A DNA stretch of 64,000 bases from positions 9,759-73,758 of the forward strand of contig DHNY01000006.1 of NCBI GenBank assembly GCA_002409625.1. The letters run 5' to 3'. The stretch comes from Anaerolineaceae bacterium UBA5404. GTDB taxonomy: Bacteria > Chloroflexota > Anaerolineae > Anaerolineales > Anaerolineaceae. A program made the translations under genes and the position numbers. Positions 8,997-15,220 of this stretch are shown in pieces; position 1 is the first letter of the stretch, and each line of letters starts with the position of its first letter. The notes beneath the pieces were generated by a model. It ran no database searches and was not told where the DNA came from. It saw nothing but the letters and a program-made list of their open reading frames with translations.

Positions 8997-9069
8997 GCCC
9001 TCATAGCTCAGTAGGTAGAGCGCATTCTTGGTAAGAATGAGGTCATCGGTTCGACTCCGATTGGGGGCT
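8997..9069 (+). tRNA. tRNA-Thr (GGT anticodon)
   Basis: Acceptor GCCCTCA pairs with TGGGGGC; anticodon stem CATTC/GAATG with loop TTGGTAA gives GGT; T arm ATCGG-TTCGACT-CCGAT. It lies directly before tuf, as thrT does in E. coli. Confidence 0.95.
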
Positions 9070-9113
9070 TTTGCCGAATAATTGAGAATAAAGTCATTAT
9101 CTAAGGAGAAAAG

Positions 9114-10319
9114 ATGGCGAAACAAAAGTTTGAACGCACCAAACCTCATATGAACATTGGTACCATGGGTCACGTTGACCATGGTAAAACCACCCTGACT
9201 GCGGCAATCACCAAGGTCTTGGCTATGCAAGGTCATGGCTCCTTCCGTGCTTATGACCAAATTGACAACGCTCCTGAAGAAAAGAAGCGTGGTATTACCA
9301 TCAACATTTCGCATGTTGAATACGAAACCGCAAACCGCCACTATGCCCATGTGGACATGCCCGGTCACCGTGACTATATCAAGAACATGATCACCGGTGC
9401 TGCGCAGGTTGACGGCGCGATTTTGGTCGTCAGCGCTCCTGATGGCCCCATGCCCCAAACCGCAGAGCACGTCCTTTTGGCACGCCAGGTTGAGGTTCCT
9501 TCCATTTTGGTCTTCTTGAACAAAACTGACCAAATGGATGACCCCGAACTGCTCGAGCTGGTTGAGATGGAAATTCGCGAGCTGCTTTCCGAAAACGGCT
9601 TCCCCGGCGATGATACCCCCATCATCAAAGGTTCCGCTTTGGTTGCTCTCGAAAGCACCTCCACCGATCCTGATGCTCCCGAGTATCAGCCCATCAAAGA
9701 ACTGATGCAGGCAGTGGACGATTTCTTCCCCGAGCCTGTTCGCGAGCTTGACAAACCCTTCTTGATGCCCATTGAAGACGTCTTCAGCATCAAAGGTCGC
9801 GGTACTGTTGTTACTGGTCGTATCGAACGCGGTCAATTGAAACTCAATGACCCCGTCGAAATTGTTGGCTTGATGGACAAACCCCTCTCCACCGTTGCCA
9901 CTGGTATCGAAATGTTCCACAAACTGCTCGACACCGGTAACGCTGGTGACAACGCGGGTATCCTCCTGCGCGGTATCGATCGTGACCAGGTTGAGCGCGG
10001 TATGGTTCTCTGTAAACCAGGTTCCATTACCCCCCACACTGAGTTTGAAGCCAGCACCTACATCCTGACCAAGGACGAAGGTGGACGCCACAGCGCGTTC
10101 TTCAGCGGCTATCGACCTCAATTCTTCATCAACACCACCGACGTAACCGGCGACGTTACCCTGCCCGAAGGCGTGGAAATGGTTCTGCCCGGTGACACAG
10201 TTGATAAACTGCGTGTTAAGTTGATGGAAAAAGTTGCCCTCGAAGAAGGCTCCGAATTCGCTATCCGCGAAGGTGGCCTCACCGTTGGCGCCGGCAAGAT
10301 CACCAAGATCCTTGCTTAG
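9114..10319 (+). CDS. tuf: Translation elongation factor Tu
   Basis: A 401-residue GTPase that delivers aminoacyl-tRNA to the ribosome. The G domain shows GHVDHGKT (residues 19-26), DMPGHRDYIKNMITGAAQ, NKTDQMDD and SAL. Domains 2 and 3 follow, with GRGTVVTGRIERG and a C-terminal end in VGAGKITKIL. A SD (AAGGAG) precedes ATG 9114. The gene follows three tRNAs in the order thr-tyr-thr-tuf. A 400-codon antisense frame across it is a shadow created by its biased codon use. Confidence 0.98.
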   Translation: MAKQKFERTKPHMNIGTMGHVDHGKTTLTAAITKVLAMQGHGSFRAYDQIDNAPEEKKRGITINISHVEYETANRHYAHVDMPGHRDYIKNMITGAAQVDGAILVVSAPDGPMPQTAEHVLLARQVEVPSILVFLNKTDQMDDPELLELVEMEIRELLSENGFPGDDTPIIKGSALVALESTSTDPDAPEYQPIKELMQAVDDFFPEPVRELDKPFLMPIEDVFSIKGRGTVVTGRIERGQLKLNDPVEIVGLMDKPLSTVATGIEMFHKLLDTGNAGDNAGILLRGIDRDQVERGMVLCKPGSITPHTEFEASTYILTKDEGGRHSAFFSGYRPQFFINTTDVTGDVTLPEGVEMVLPGDTVDKLRVKLMEKVALEEGSEFAIREGGLTVGAGKITKILA

Positions 10320-10334
10320 TAATAGAAATTAGAC

Positions 10335-10379
10335 GGAGGAAACATGGCTGCCTCCTGTGGGCAGCCATGTTAGAATAAG
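10335..10379 (+). promoter_or_regulatory. Structured ribosome-binding region of rpmG with a nine-codon leader frame
   Basis: A strong SD (GGAGG, 10335-10339) is followed not by rpmG but by a perfect 12-bp inverted repeat (10341-10352 with 10360-10371, 7-base loop). The rpmG ATG lies 8 bases after the stem. If the hairpin forms, the SD comes to an ordinary 8-base distance from rpmG. Unfolded, the same SD is 4 bases from an ATG at 10344 that opens a nine-codon frame (MAASCGQPC) stopping at TAG 10371-10373, 6 bases before rpmG. CCTCC (10351-10355) could also pair with the SD itself. Confidence 0.6.
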
Positions 10380-10550
10380 ATGGCAAAAAAAGGTAAAGAC
10401 GTTCGACCGGTGATTCACTTGGCATGCACTGACTGCCGAGAGCGAAATTACACCACAGTCAAGAACCGCCGCAATGACCCCGGCCGCCTGGAACTGAACA
10501 AGTTCTGTCGCCGATGTCGTGCGCATACACTTCATCGCGAGGTGAAATAG
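10380..10550 (+). CDS. rpmG: Ribosomal protein bL33
   Basis: A 56-residue protein beginning MAKKGKDVRPVIHLACTDC, with a zinc-ribbon pair of cysteines (CTDC near residue 16 and CRRC near residue 45) as in Cys-containing bL33 forms. It is a component of the large ribosomal subunit. Its usual place before secE-nusG is kept, with tRNA-Trp intervening. Only weak SD-like sequence is adjacent to the ATG; the strong SD lies 40 bases upstream across a hairpin. Confidence 0.95.
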   Translation: MAKKGKDVRPVIHLACTDCRERNYTTVKNRRNDPGRLELNKFCRRCRAHTLHREVK

Positions 10551-10571
10551 CTTTCTTTAGGGAAAGCGCTT

Positions 10572-10644
10572 AGGTCAGTAGCTCAATTGGCAGAGCACCG
10601 CTCTCCAAAAGCGGGGGCTGAGGGTTCGAGTCCTTCCTGACCTG
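10572..10644 (+). tRNA. tRNA-Trp (CCA anticodon)
   Basis: Acceptor AGGTCAG pairs with CTGACCT; the D arm contains GCTCAATTGGCAGAGC; anticodon loop CTCCAAA gives CCA; T arm AGGG-TTCGAGT-CCTT. Discriminator G. A tRNA-Trp between rpmG/tuf and secE is a widely conserved arrangement. Confidence 0.95.
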
Positions 10645-10658
10645 TGGATATTGATTTG

Positions 10659-10679
10659 ACGCCGTAGAAACTACGGCGT
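10659..10679 (+). other. Hairpin between tRNA-Trp and secE
   Basis: Perfect 9-bp stem ACGCCGTAG/CTACGGCGT with loop AAA, no T run. Probably an RNA processing or stabilising element downstream of the tRNA. Confidence 0.45.
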
Positions 10680-10701
10680 TGAACTCTAGAGGAGAATAGC
10701 A

Positions 10702-10914
10702 ATGGCAAAATCTGACGGTAAGCCGAATATTTTTCAAAAACTCAGACGCTGGTGGCGCGAAACGATTGGTGAGTTGCGCAAGGTCACTTGGCCAACCTGG
10801 AAAGAAGCATTGGCACTAACACGTGTTGTTTTGATTGTTACCGTTATCATGGCGGCAATCCTCGGTTTGTTAGACTTTGTCTTTGCTCGCTTGGTAGGTT
10901 TGTTAATCGGATAA
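10702..10914 (+). CDS. secE: Preprotein translocase subunit SecE
   Basis: A 70-residue single-pass membrane protein of the Sec translocon. It has the conserved amphipathic segment WWRETIGELRKVTWPTWKEA (about residues 17-36), followed by one transmembrane helix (about residues 42-66). This short one-helix form is the usual one outside the enterobacteria. SD GAGGAG lies before ATG 10702. It sits between tRNA-Trp and nusG, the standard position. Confidence 0.96.
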   Translation: MAKSDGKPNIFQKLRRWWRETIGELRKVTWPTWKEALALTRVVLIVTVIMAAILGLLDFVFARLVGLLIG

Positions 10915-10934
10915 TCGAGAAACGCGAGTAGGAA

Positions 10935-11558
10935 ATGGCTTTAGAAAACGAGGATCCCATGGTTAGCGATGACCAAGCTTTAACCGAAGGGCACATCGAC
11001 GCAGCCAAAAGCGACGCCAAGGCAAAGCATGATGAAGAACGTCACTGGTACGTTATTCATTGCTATTCTGGCTATGAAAATAAAGTGCGCAAGAATCTCG
11101 AACAGCGCGTTGAAACCATGGGCATGAAAGATAAAATCTTTGACGTGGTTATCCCAACCCAGGAAGAGATTGAAGTGCGCGATGGCAAACGACGCACCGT
11201 TGAACGCCATGTCTTCCCCGGTTATGTGCTGGTGGAGATGATCCTCTCTGAGGAGTCATGGTTTGTGGTACGCAACACCCCCGGCGTGACCGGTTTTGTG
11301 GGTATGGGTGATGAGCCCACCCCACTGCGTGACGACGAGGTTGCCCAAATTATGCGCCGCATGGAAAGCGAAGCCCCAACATATAAGGTGACTTATAAAG
11401 CGGGTGATCGTGTGCGCATTATTGACGGTCCTTTCAATGACTTTAGAGGTACCGTTGACGAAATTGATATGGAACGTTCAAAGATTCGCGTGATGGTGAA
11501 CTTCTTTGGGCGTGAAACCCCTGTGGAACTAGATTTTCTGCAGGTAGAAAAGGCATAA
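10935..11558 (+). CDS. nusG: Transcription termination/antitermination factor NusG
   Basis: A 207-residue NusG. An acidic, charged N-terminal extension of about 35 residues precedes the NGN domain (WYVIHCYSGYENKVRKNLEQ, then VFPGYVLVEM and VRNTPGVTGFVG). The C-terminal KOW domain follows (AGDRVRIIDGPFNDFRGTV, about residues 155-205). It links RNA polymerase with the ribosome or Rho. It lies 20 bases after secE and upstream of rplK. Confidence 0.96.
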   Translation: MALENEDPMVSDDQALTEGHIDAAKSDAKAKHDEERHWYVIHCYSGYENKVRKNLEQRVETMGMKDKIFDVVIPTQEEIEVRDGKRRTVERHVFPGYVLVEMILSEESWFVVRNTPGVTGFVGMGDEPTPLRDDEVAQIMRRMESEAPTYKVTYKAGDRVRIIDGPFNDFRGTVDEIDMERSKIRVMVNFFGRETPVELDFLQVEKA

Positions 11559-11578
11559 ACCGGAAATTTCCGGAATTA

Positions 11579-11617
11579 CGTGGGAGGGTTAAAACCCGCT
11601 TGCACCACAAAGGAGTT
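11579..11617 (+). promoter_or_regulatory. L1-type leader element upstream of rplK
   Basis: GTGGGAGGG and later CCCGC and CACCAC form a short interrupted stem directly before the SD (AAGGAG) of rplK. Nearly the same element recurs before rplA. Such elements imitate the 23S rRNA site bound by protein L1, allowing L1 to repress translation of the L11-L1 operon. The assignment follows from position and similarity. Confidence 0.6.
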
Positions 11618-11622
11618 ATTAA

Positions 11623-12051
11623 GTGGCAAAGAAAGTAAAAGCAGTAGTTAGACTACAAATCCAGGCCGGCAAGGCCAACCCAGCGCCCCCAATCGGTCCG
11701 GCGCTCGCGCCTCATGGCGTAAACATCATGGCGTTCTGTAAAGACTACAACGCCCGCACGTCCAATCGCATGGGTGAAATCATTCCTGCCGATATCACCA
11801 TCTTCGCTGATGGATCCTTCCGCTTCGAACTGAAGTCTCCACCCGCGGCTATCTTGCTCAAGAAAGCTGCTGGCATCGACAAAGGTTCCGCAACCCCGCA
11901 AAGCGATAAGGTTGGCAAGGTTACCCGCGCGCAACTTAAAGAAATAGCTGATGTGAAATTCAAGGATATGAACGCGAACGATATCGAAGCCGCGATCAAG
12001 CAAATTGAAGGTACTGCCCGCAACATGGGTATCACGGTAGTTGACAAGTAA
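11623..12051 (+). CDS. rplK: Ribosomal protein uL11
   Basis: This 142-residue protein of the GTPase-associated centre has the N-terminal signature PPIGPALAPHGVNIMAFCKD (residues 22-41) and a C-terminal rRNA-binding domain with KVGKVTRAQLKEIADVK and EGTARNMGITV. The start is GTG 11623 with SD AAGGAG upstream. It is the first gene of the rplK-rplA pair. Confidence 0.97.
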   Translation: MAKKVKAVVRLQIQAGKANPAPPIGPALAPHGVNIMAFCKDYNARTSNRMGEIIPADITIFADGSFRFELKSPPAAILLKKAAGIDKGSATPQSDKVGKVTRAQLKEIADVKFKDMNANDIEAAIKQIEGTARNMGITVVDK

Positions 12052-12067
12052 GATTAGTTTAGTCAGT

Positions 12068-12105
12068 GTGGGAGGGTGAAAACGCCCGTTTGGACCACCG
12101 AGGAG
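12068..12105 (+). promoter_or_regulatory. L1-type leader element upstream of rplA
   Basis: A second copy of the element seen before rplK: GTGGGAGGG, GCCCG, GGACCACC and then the SD GAGGAG, 5 bases before ATG 12111. It implies that L1 can regulate its own cistron separately from rplK. Confidence 0.6.
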
Positions 12106-12110
12106 TATTC

Positions 12111-12833
12111 ATGTCTAAAAAAGGCAAAAAATTTATAAACGCAGTAAAAAAGATTGAGGCTGAAAAAGCCTACGCGCCCCGAGAAGGGCTGGAATTGGTC
12201 AAGGAATTGGCATTTGCTAAATTTGATGAGACCGTTGAAGTCCACTTTCGCACTGGTTTAGATCCCCGTCAGGCAGACCAGCAAATCCGCGATACCGTCG
12301 TTTTACCCCACGGTTTGGGTAAGGACGTGCGCGTGTTGGTGTTTGCGCAGGGCGAAGCTGCCGCTGCGGCACGCGAAGCTGGCGCAGAATTTGTTGCAGA
12401 AACTGATGAAGACCTGGCTCGCATTCAGGGTGGCTACACCGATTTTGACGTCGCTGTGGGTACCATGGATATGATGGGCAAGGTGGGTCGTTTGGGTCGT
12501 GTTTTGGGCCCTCGCAACCTGATGCCTAACCCCAAAGCCGGCACCGTTGTGCAACCCGAAGACATCGCTGAAGCCATTCGCTTGGCTAAGGCTGGTCGTG
12601 TGGAATTCCGCTTGGATAAATCTGCCAACATTCATGTGCCCATCGGGAAAGTTTCCTTCAGCATTGATGCCCTGTATGACAACATGGCAGCATTGATGAA
12701 TGCGGTTATCCGTGCCCGACCTGCAGGCGCCAAAGGCACGTTCGTGCGCAAGATCGCCCTGGCTTCTACCATGGGTCCTGGTGTGAAAATCGACATTGCC
12801 AGCGCTGCTGCAACGAAGACCTCGCAAGTTTAA
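12111..12833 (+). CDS. rplA: Ribosomal protein uL1
   Basis: 240 residues from ATG 12111, chosen over an in-frame GTG at 12066 because the latter lies inside the leader hairpin and the ATG has an SD (GAGGAG). Conserved parts include HFRTGLDPRQADQQIRDTVV, LPHGLGKDVRVLVFA, GRLGRVLGPRNLMPNPKAGT and FRLDKSANIHVPIGKVSF. L1 forms the stalk at the E site and is a translational repressor of its operon. Confidence 0.97.
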   Translation: MSKKGKKFINAVKKIEAEKAYAPREGLELVKELAFAKFDETVEVHFRTGLDPRQADQQIRDTVVLPHGLGKDVRVLVFAQGEAAAAAREAGAEFVAETDEDLARIQGGYTDFDVAVGTMDMMGKVGRLGRVLGPRNLMPNPKAGTVVQPEDIAEAIRLAKAGRVEFRLDKSANIHVPIGKVSFSIDALYDNMAALMNAVIRARPAGAKGTFVRKIALASTMGPGVKIDIASAAATKTSQV

Positions 12834-12848
12834 AAAAAATTAAAAATG

Positions 12849-12887
12849 GGTGGGTAGACTTTCCACAATTGTGGTATACTACCCACC
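12849..12887 (+). promoter_or_regulatory. Palindromic promoter region of rplJ-rplL
   Basis: An outer 9-bp inverted repeat (GGTGGGTAG 12849-12857 with CTACCCACC 12879-12887) encloses an inner palindrome CCACAATTGTGG (12863-12874). TGGTATACT (12872-12880) inside it is a good extended -10 box. No -35 is obvious. It may act as promoter for rplJL, as terminator-like end of rplKA, or both. Confidence 0.45.
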
Positions 12888-13060
12888 TGAACAATTGAAT
12901 ATTAGCTCTGCTAAAGAAAGCTGGTGCCGTTTACGGCTTAATGTCCCGCCGAGGTGGAGGTTCGAATGAAAAACCATTCTGGAACAAAATTCTTGAATCT
13001 CTTAACGTGGGTCTAAACGGAAAGAGATTTTTTATTTTGGATGGAAGGAGGAACGTAAGA
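12888..13060 (+). ncRNA. L10-type ribosomal protein leader
   Basis: The untranslated leader of rplJ. It contains the GCTCTGCTAAAGAAAGC and CTGGTGCCG...CGGC segments that look like an L10 mRNA binding site, followed by an intrinsic terminator (stem 12996-13003 with 13022-13029, T-rich tail to about 13037). L10, alone or with L7/L12, is known to regulate its own operon through such leaders. A frame open from 12941 runs through it but is not believed to be the coding start. Confidence 0.65.
12996..13037 (+). terminator. Attenuator in the rplJ leader
   Basis: AATCTCTT pairs with AAGAGATT, separated by 18 bases, followed at once by TTTTTATTTT. It precedes the rplJ SD by a few bases, so it can switch transcription of rplJ-rplL. 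Confidence 0.65.
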
Positions 13061-13591
13061 TTGGCGTTTACTAAACAAGAAAAAGAGCAAATTGTCGCCC
13101 AGTATAGTGAATGGATTGACAAAAGCAAAGGCGTGTTTGTGCTTGAATACAGCAAAATGCGTATGCCTACTGTGAATGAAGCCCGTGCCAAACTTCGTGA
13201 AAACGATGGCACCCTGCATGTAGTTAAAAACCGACTCTTCAAACGCGTTTTGGATGAAAAAGGTTATAGCTACGATGAAAACTTCTGGGAAGGCAATAAC
13301 GTGGTTGTGTTTGCATTCGAAGATGCTCCTTCAGTGGCAAAAGCCCTGACCGAACTTTTGAAAGGCCGTGACACCTTCAAGTTGCGCAGTGGTTACCTTG
13401 ATAAGGCGAACCTCAGCGTGCAACAAGTTAAGGCATTGGCAGATCTGCCCACATTGCCTGTGATGCGCGCAACCCTGTTGGGTACCCTGTTGGCTCCTGC
13501 CAGCAAATTGGTACGCACCCTTGCAGAGCCTGCTCGTGGTTTGGCTGCGGTCATTAAAGCCAGCAGCGAGAAACAAGGCGCGGCTGCATAG
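13061..13591 (+). CDS. rplJ: Ribosomal protein uL10
   Basis: 176 residues from TTG 13061, which has a strong SD (GGAAGGAGG) 9 bases upstream. The longer frame from 12941 would include the leader terminator and adds no family-like sequence. The protein starts MAFTKQEKEQIVAQYSEWID and has the L10 pattern MRMPTVNEARAKLREN, VVKNRLFKRVL and a C-terminal helix that carries L7/L12 dimers. Confidence 0.95.
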   Translation: MAFTKQEKEQIVAQYSEWIDKSKGVFVLEYSKMRMPTVNEARAKLRENDGTLHVVKNRLFKRVLDEKGYSYDENFWEGNNVVVFAFEDAPSVAKALTELLKGRDTFKLRSGYLDKANLSVQQVKALADLPTLPVMRATLLGTLLAPASKLVRTLAEPARGLAAVIKASSEKQGAAA

Positions 13592-13684
13592 GTTTGTAAA
13601 TTAGGAAAGTTTTTGAAAAATTGAGCTCGTGTAAAACGAGAATGAAAAGAAATAATTAAAGCTAAAAAAATAGGAGAAATAAAA

Positions 13685-14065
13685 ATGGCTGATATGGAAA
13701 AAATTGTTGAGCAACTGAGCGCATTGTCAGTTCTCGAAGCTGCTGAATTGGTTAAAATGTTGGAAGAGAAGTGGGGCGTTTCCGCCGCTGCTCCCGTTGC
13801 TGCAGTTGCTGCTGGCCCCGCTGCCGCCGCCGCTGAGGAAGAAACTGAAGAAAAGACCGAATTTGACGTCGTCATCAAAGGCCCAGGCCCCAAGAAAATC
13901 GAAGTCATTAAGGTTATTCGCCAGCTCACTTCCCTCGGTTTGGTTGAAGCCAAGAACATGGCCGAAACTGCTGACGCCAAAGTCCTCGAAGCTGTTGGTA
14001 AAGACGTTGCTAACGACGCCAAAGCCAAACTCGAAGCCGCCGGCGCCGAAGTTGTGCTTGCATAA
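13685..14065 (+). CDS. rplL: Ribosomal protein bL12 (L7/L12)
   Basis: 126 residues: an N-terminal dimerisation region (KIVEQLSALSVLEAAELVKM), an Ala/Pro-rich hinge (about residues 38-55) and the conserved C-terminal domain FDVVIKGPGPKKIEVIKVIR with LGLVEAKNMAE. It forms the stalk that recruits elongation factors. SD AGGAG lies before ATG. Unlike the textbook order, rpoB and rpoC do not follow; a terminator and lexA come next. Confidence 0.97.
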   Translation: MADMEKIVEQLSALSVLEAAELVKMLEEKWGVSAAAPVAAVAAGPAAAAAEEETEEKTEFDVVIKGPGPKKIEVIKVIRQLTSLGLVEAKNMAETADAKVLEAVGKDVANDAKAKLEAAGAEVVLA

Positions 14066-14097
14066 GCAGTCTGGTTTACAGAAACTTATGAAAAAGG

Positions 14098-14126
14098 AGA
14101 CCCTGAGCAATCGGGGTCTTTTTTTG
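14098..14126 (+). terminator. Rho-independent terminator of the rplJL operon
   Basis: AGACCC pairs with GGGTCT (TGAGCAATCG in the loop region), followed by a run of seven T. It lies 33 bases after rplL. Confidence 0.85.
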
Positions 14127-14242
14127 TGTTTGAGCTTAGCATTAGGTTTGCCTGAAAACAAAGCAGCTATGGCAATGTCACCAATGCTTTAGGCCCTAGG
14201 CTCGGGTTATTTCAAGCTGTGTTTAGCGAACTTGGATAAGAT

Positions 14243-14947
14243 CTAGTTCTCCGAAAGTTGTCTGATGACCAGCACAACCTTACCTTGCACTTCAACGATG
14301 CGTGGGTCTTCAATGATGATGGCGTCCATGGTTGGGTTTGCGGGTTGCAGGCGCACGTGCCCATTCTCGCGGTAGAAGTATTTAAGCGTGGTCTCATCGC
14401 GATCGTTTAGCCAGATGGCCACCATCTCACCGTTTTTAGCCTGGTTTGTTTTTTTCATGACCACAATATCGCCGTCGTTGATCATGGCGTCAATCATCGA
14501 GTCGCCATGCACGCGCAAAGCATAGAGCTGGTCTTCTGCCTCATGAGCCGGGAGCAGGCTACGGGCGATATCGATGCCAGACTCGGGGTCATAGTAGCTA
14601 AAGTCAGAGGCGGGCACGGGCATTGGCTCGCCGGCAACAATGTTACCCAATAGGGGAATTAAGACAGTTTGCACGGCGTTATCAACCGCTCGTCCAAAAT
14701 CTTCTATCAGCTTTCCGGCAGCATTTTTGAGAAGAATAATGCCCCGTGAGACGCCAGACCGGCGCTCGATATAACCCTCAGCTTCAAGTTGTTCAAGGTA
14801 ATAATTGACCACTGATGTGGAGGAGATTTGGGTGTTATCGCCGATTTCGCGGATGGTTGGCGGAAGTCCTTGCTCTTGAAGGGTGGTTTCGAGGAACTTA
14901 AGAATTTTATGATGTCGTGGGCCGAGACCCTTTGCTTTTCTTGCCAT
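14243..14947 (-). CDS. lexA: LexA repressor, SOS regulator
   Basis: 234 residues. The N-terminal winged helix (residues 7-65) contains LPPTIREIGDNTQISSTSVV. The C-terminal S24 peptidase domain has the self-cleavage site IVAGEP (Ala105-Gly106), catalytic Ser150 in VHGDSMID and Lys189 in ETTLKYF. All residues needed for RecA-stimulated self-cleavage are present. A perfect palindromic SOS box lies 55 bases upstream, indicating autoregulation. The length is slightly above the usual 200-220, from an insertion after the DNA-binding domain. Confidence 0.96.
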   Translation of the reverse strand: MARKAKGLGPRHHKILKFLETTLQEQGLPPTIREIGDNTQISSTSVVNYYLEQLEAEGYIERRSGVSRGIILLKNAAGKLIEDFGRAVDNAVQTVLIPLLGNIVAGEPMPVPASDFSYYDPESGIDIARSLLPAHEAEDQLYALRVHGDSMIDAMINDGDIVVMKKTNQAKNGEMVAIWLNDRDETTLKYFYRENGHVRLQPANPTMDAIIIEDPRIVEVQGKVVLVIRQLSEN

Positions 14948-15002
14948 ATTGCCTCTCGATCCTATTGATGGCTAAACTGTTCTATCATTTTCAATGTTAT
15001 CA

Positions 15003-15014
15003 GAACATATGTTC
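15003..15014. promoter_or_regulatory. LexA (SOS) box
   Basis: GAACATATGTTC is a perfect 12-bp palindrome matching the Gram-positive-type LexA operator core GAAC-N4-GTTC. It lies upstream of lexA and about 200 bases upstream of the divergent 15221 gene; autoregulation of lexA is the likely role. Confidence 0.85.
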
Positions 15015-15220
15015 ACTGTCAAGCAAAAATCCAGCCTTGAAGCAGATACCTTTTGCTTTGTTGTAGAAAAAATCGCAAGAGGCTAAAAAATGAGTTTTTA
15101 TTTTTTTGGTAAGATTAATTTAAGCCCTTTGTTTTATTGTTATGGGGCATGGATATTGCATCCTATCCGTTGAGCGTTTTTAATTTGACGTTATTTATGA
15201 CGCTTGTCTGTGAGAATACA

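Noticed and set aside
8919..10121. A 400-codon open frame on the minus strand opposite tuf and two tRNAs
   Set aside because: It lies opposite unmistakable EF-Tu, covers tRNA genes, has no family features and no SD; biased codon use of tuf keeps the antisense frame open.
13393..14028. A 211-codon minus-strand frame opposite rplJ and rplL
   Set aside because: Shadow of ribosomal genes; Ser/Ala-rich composition reflects the Ala-rich L7/L12 hinge in another frame.
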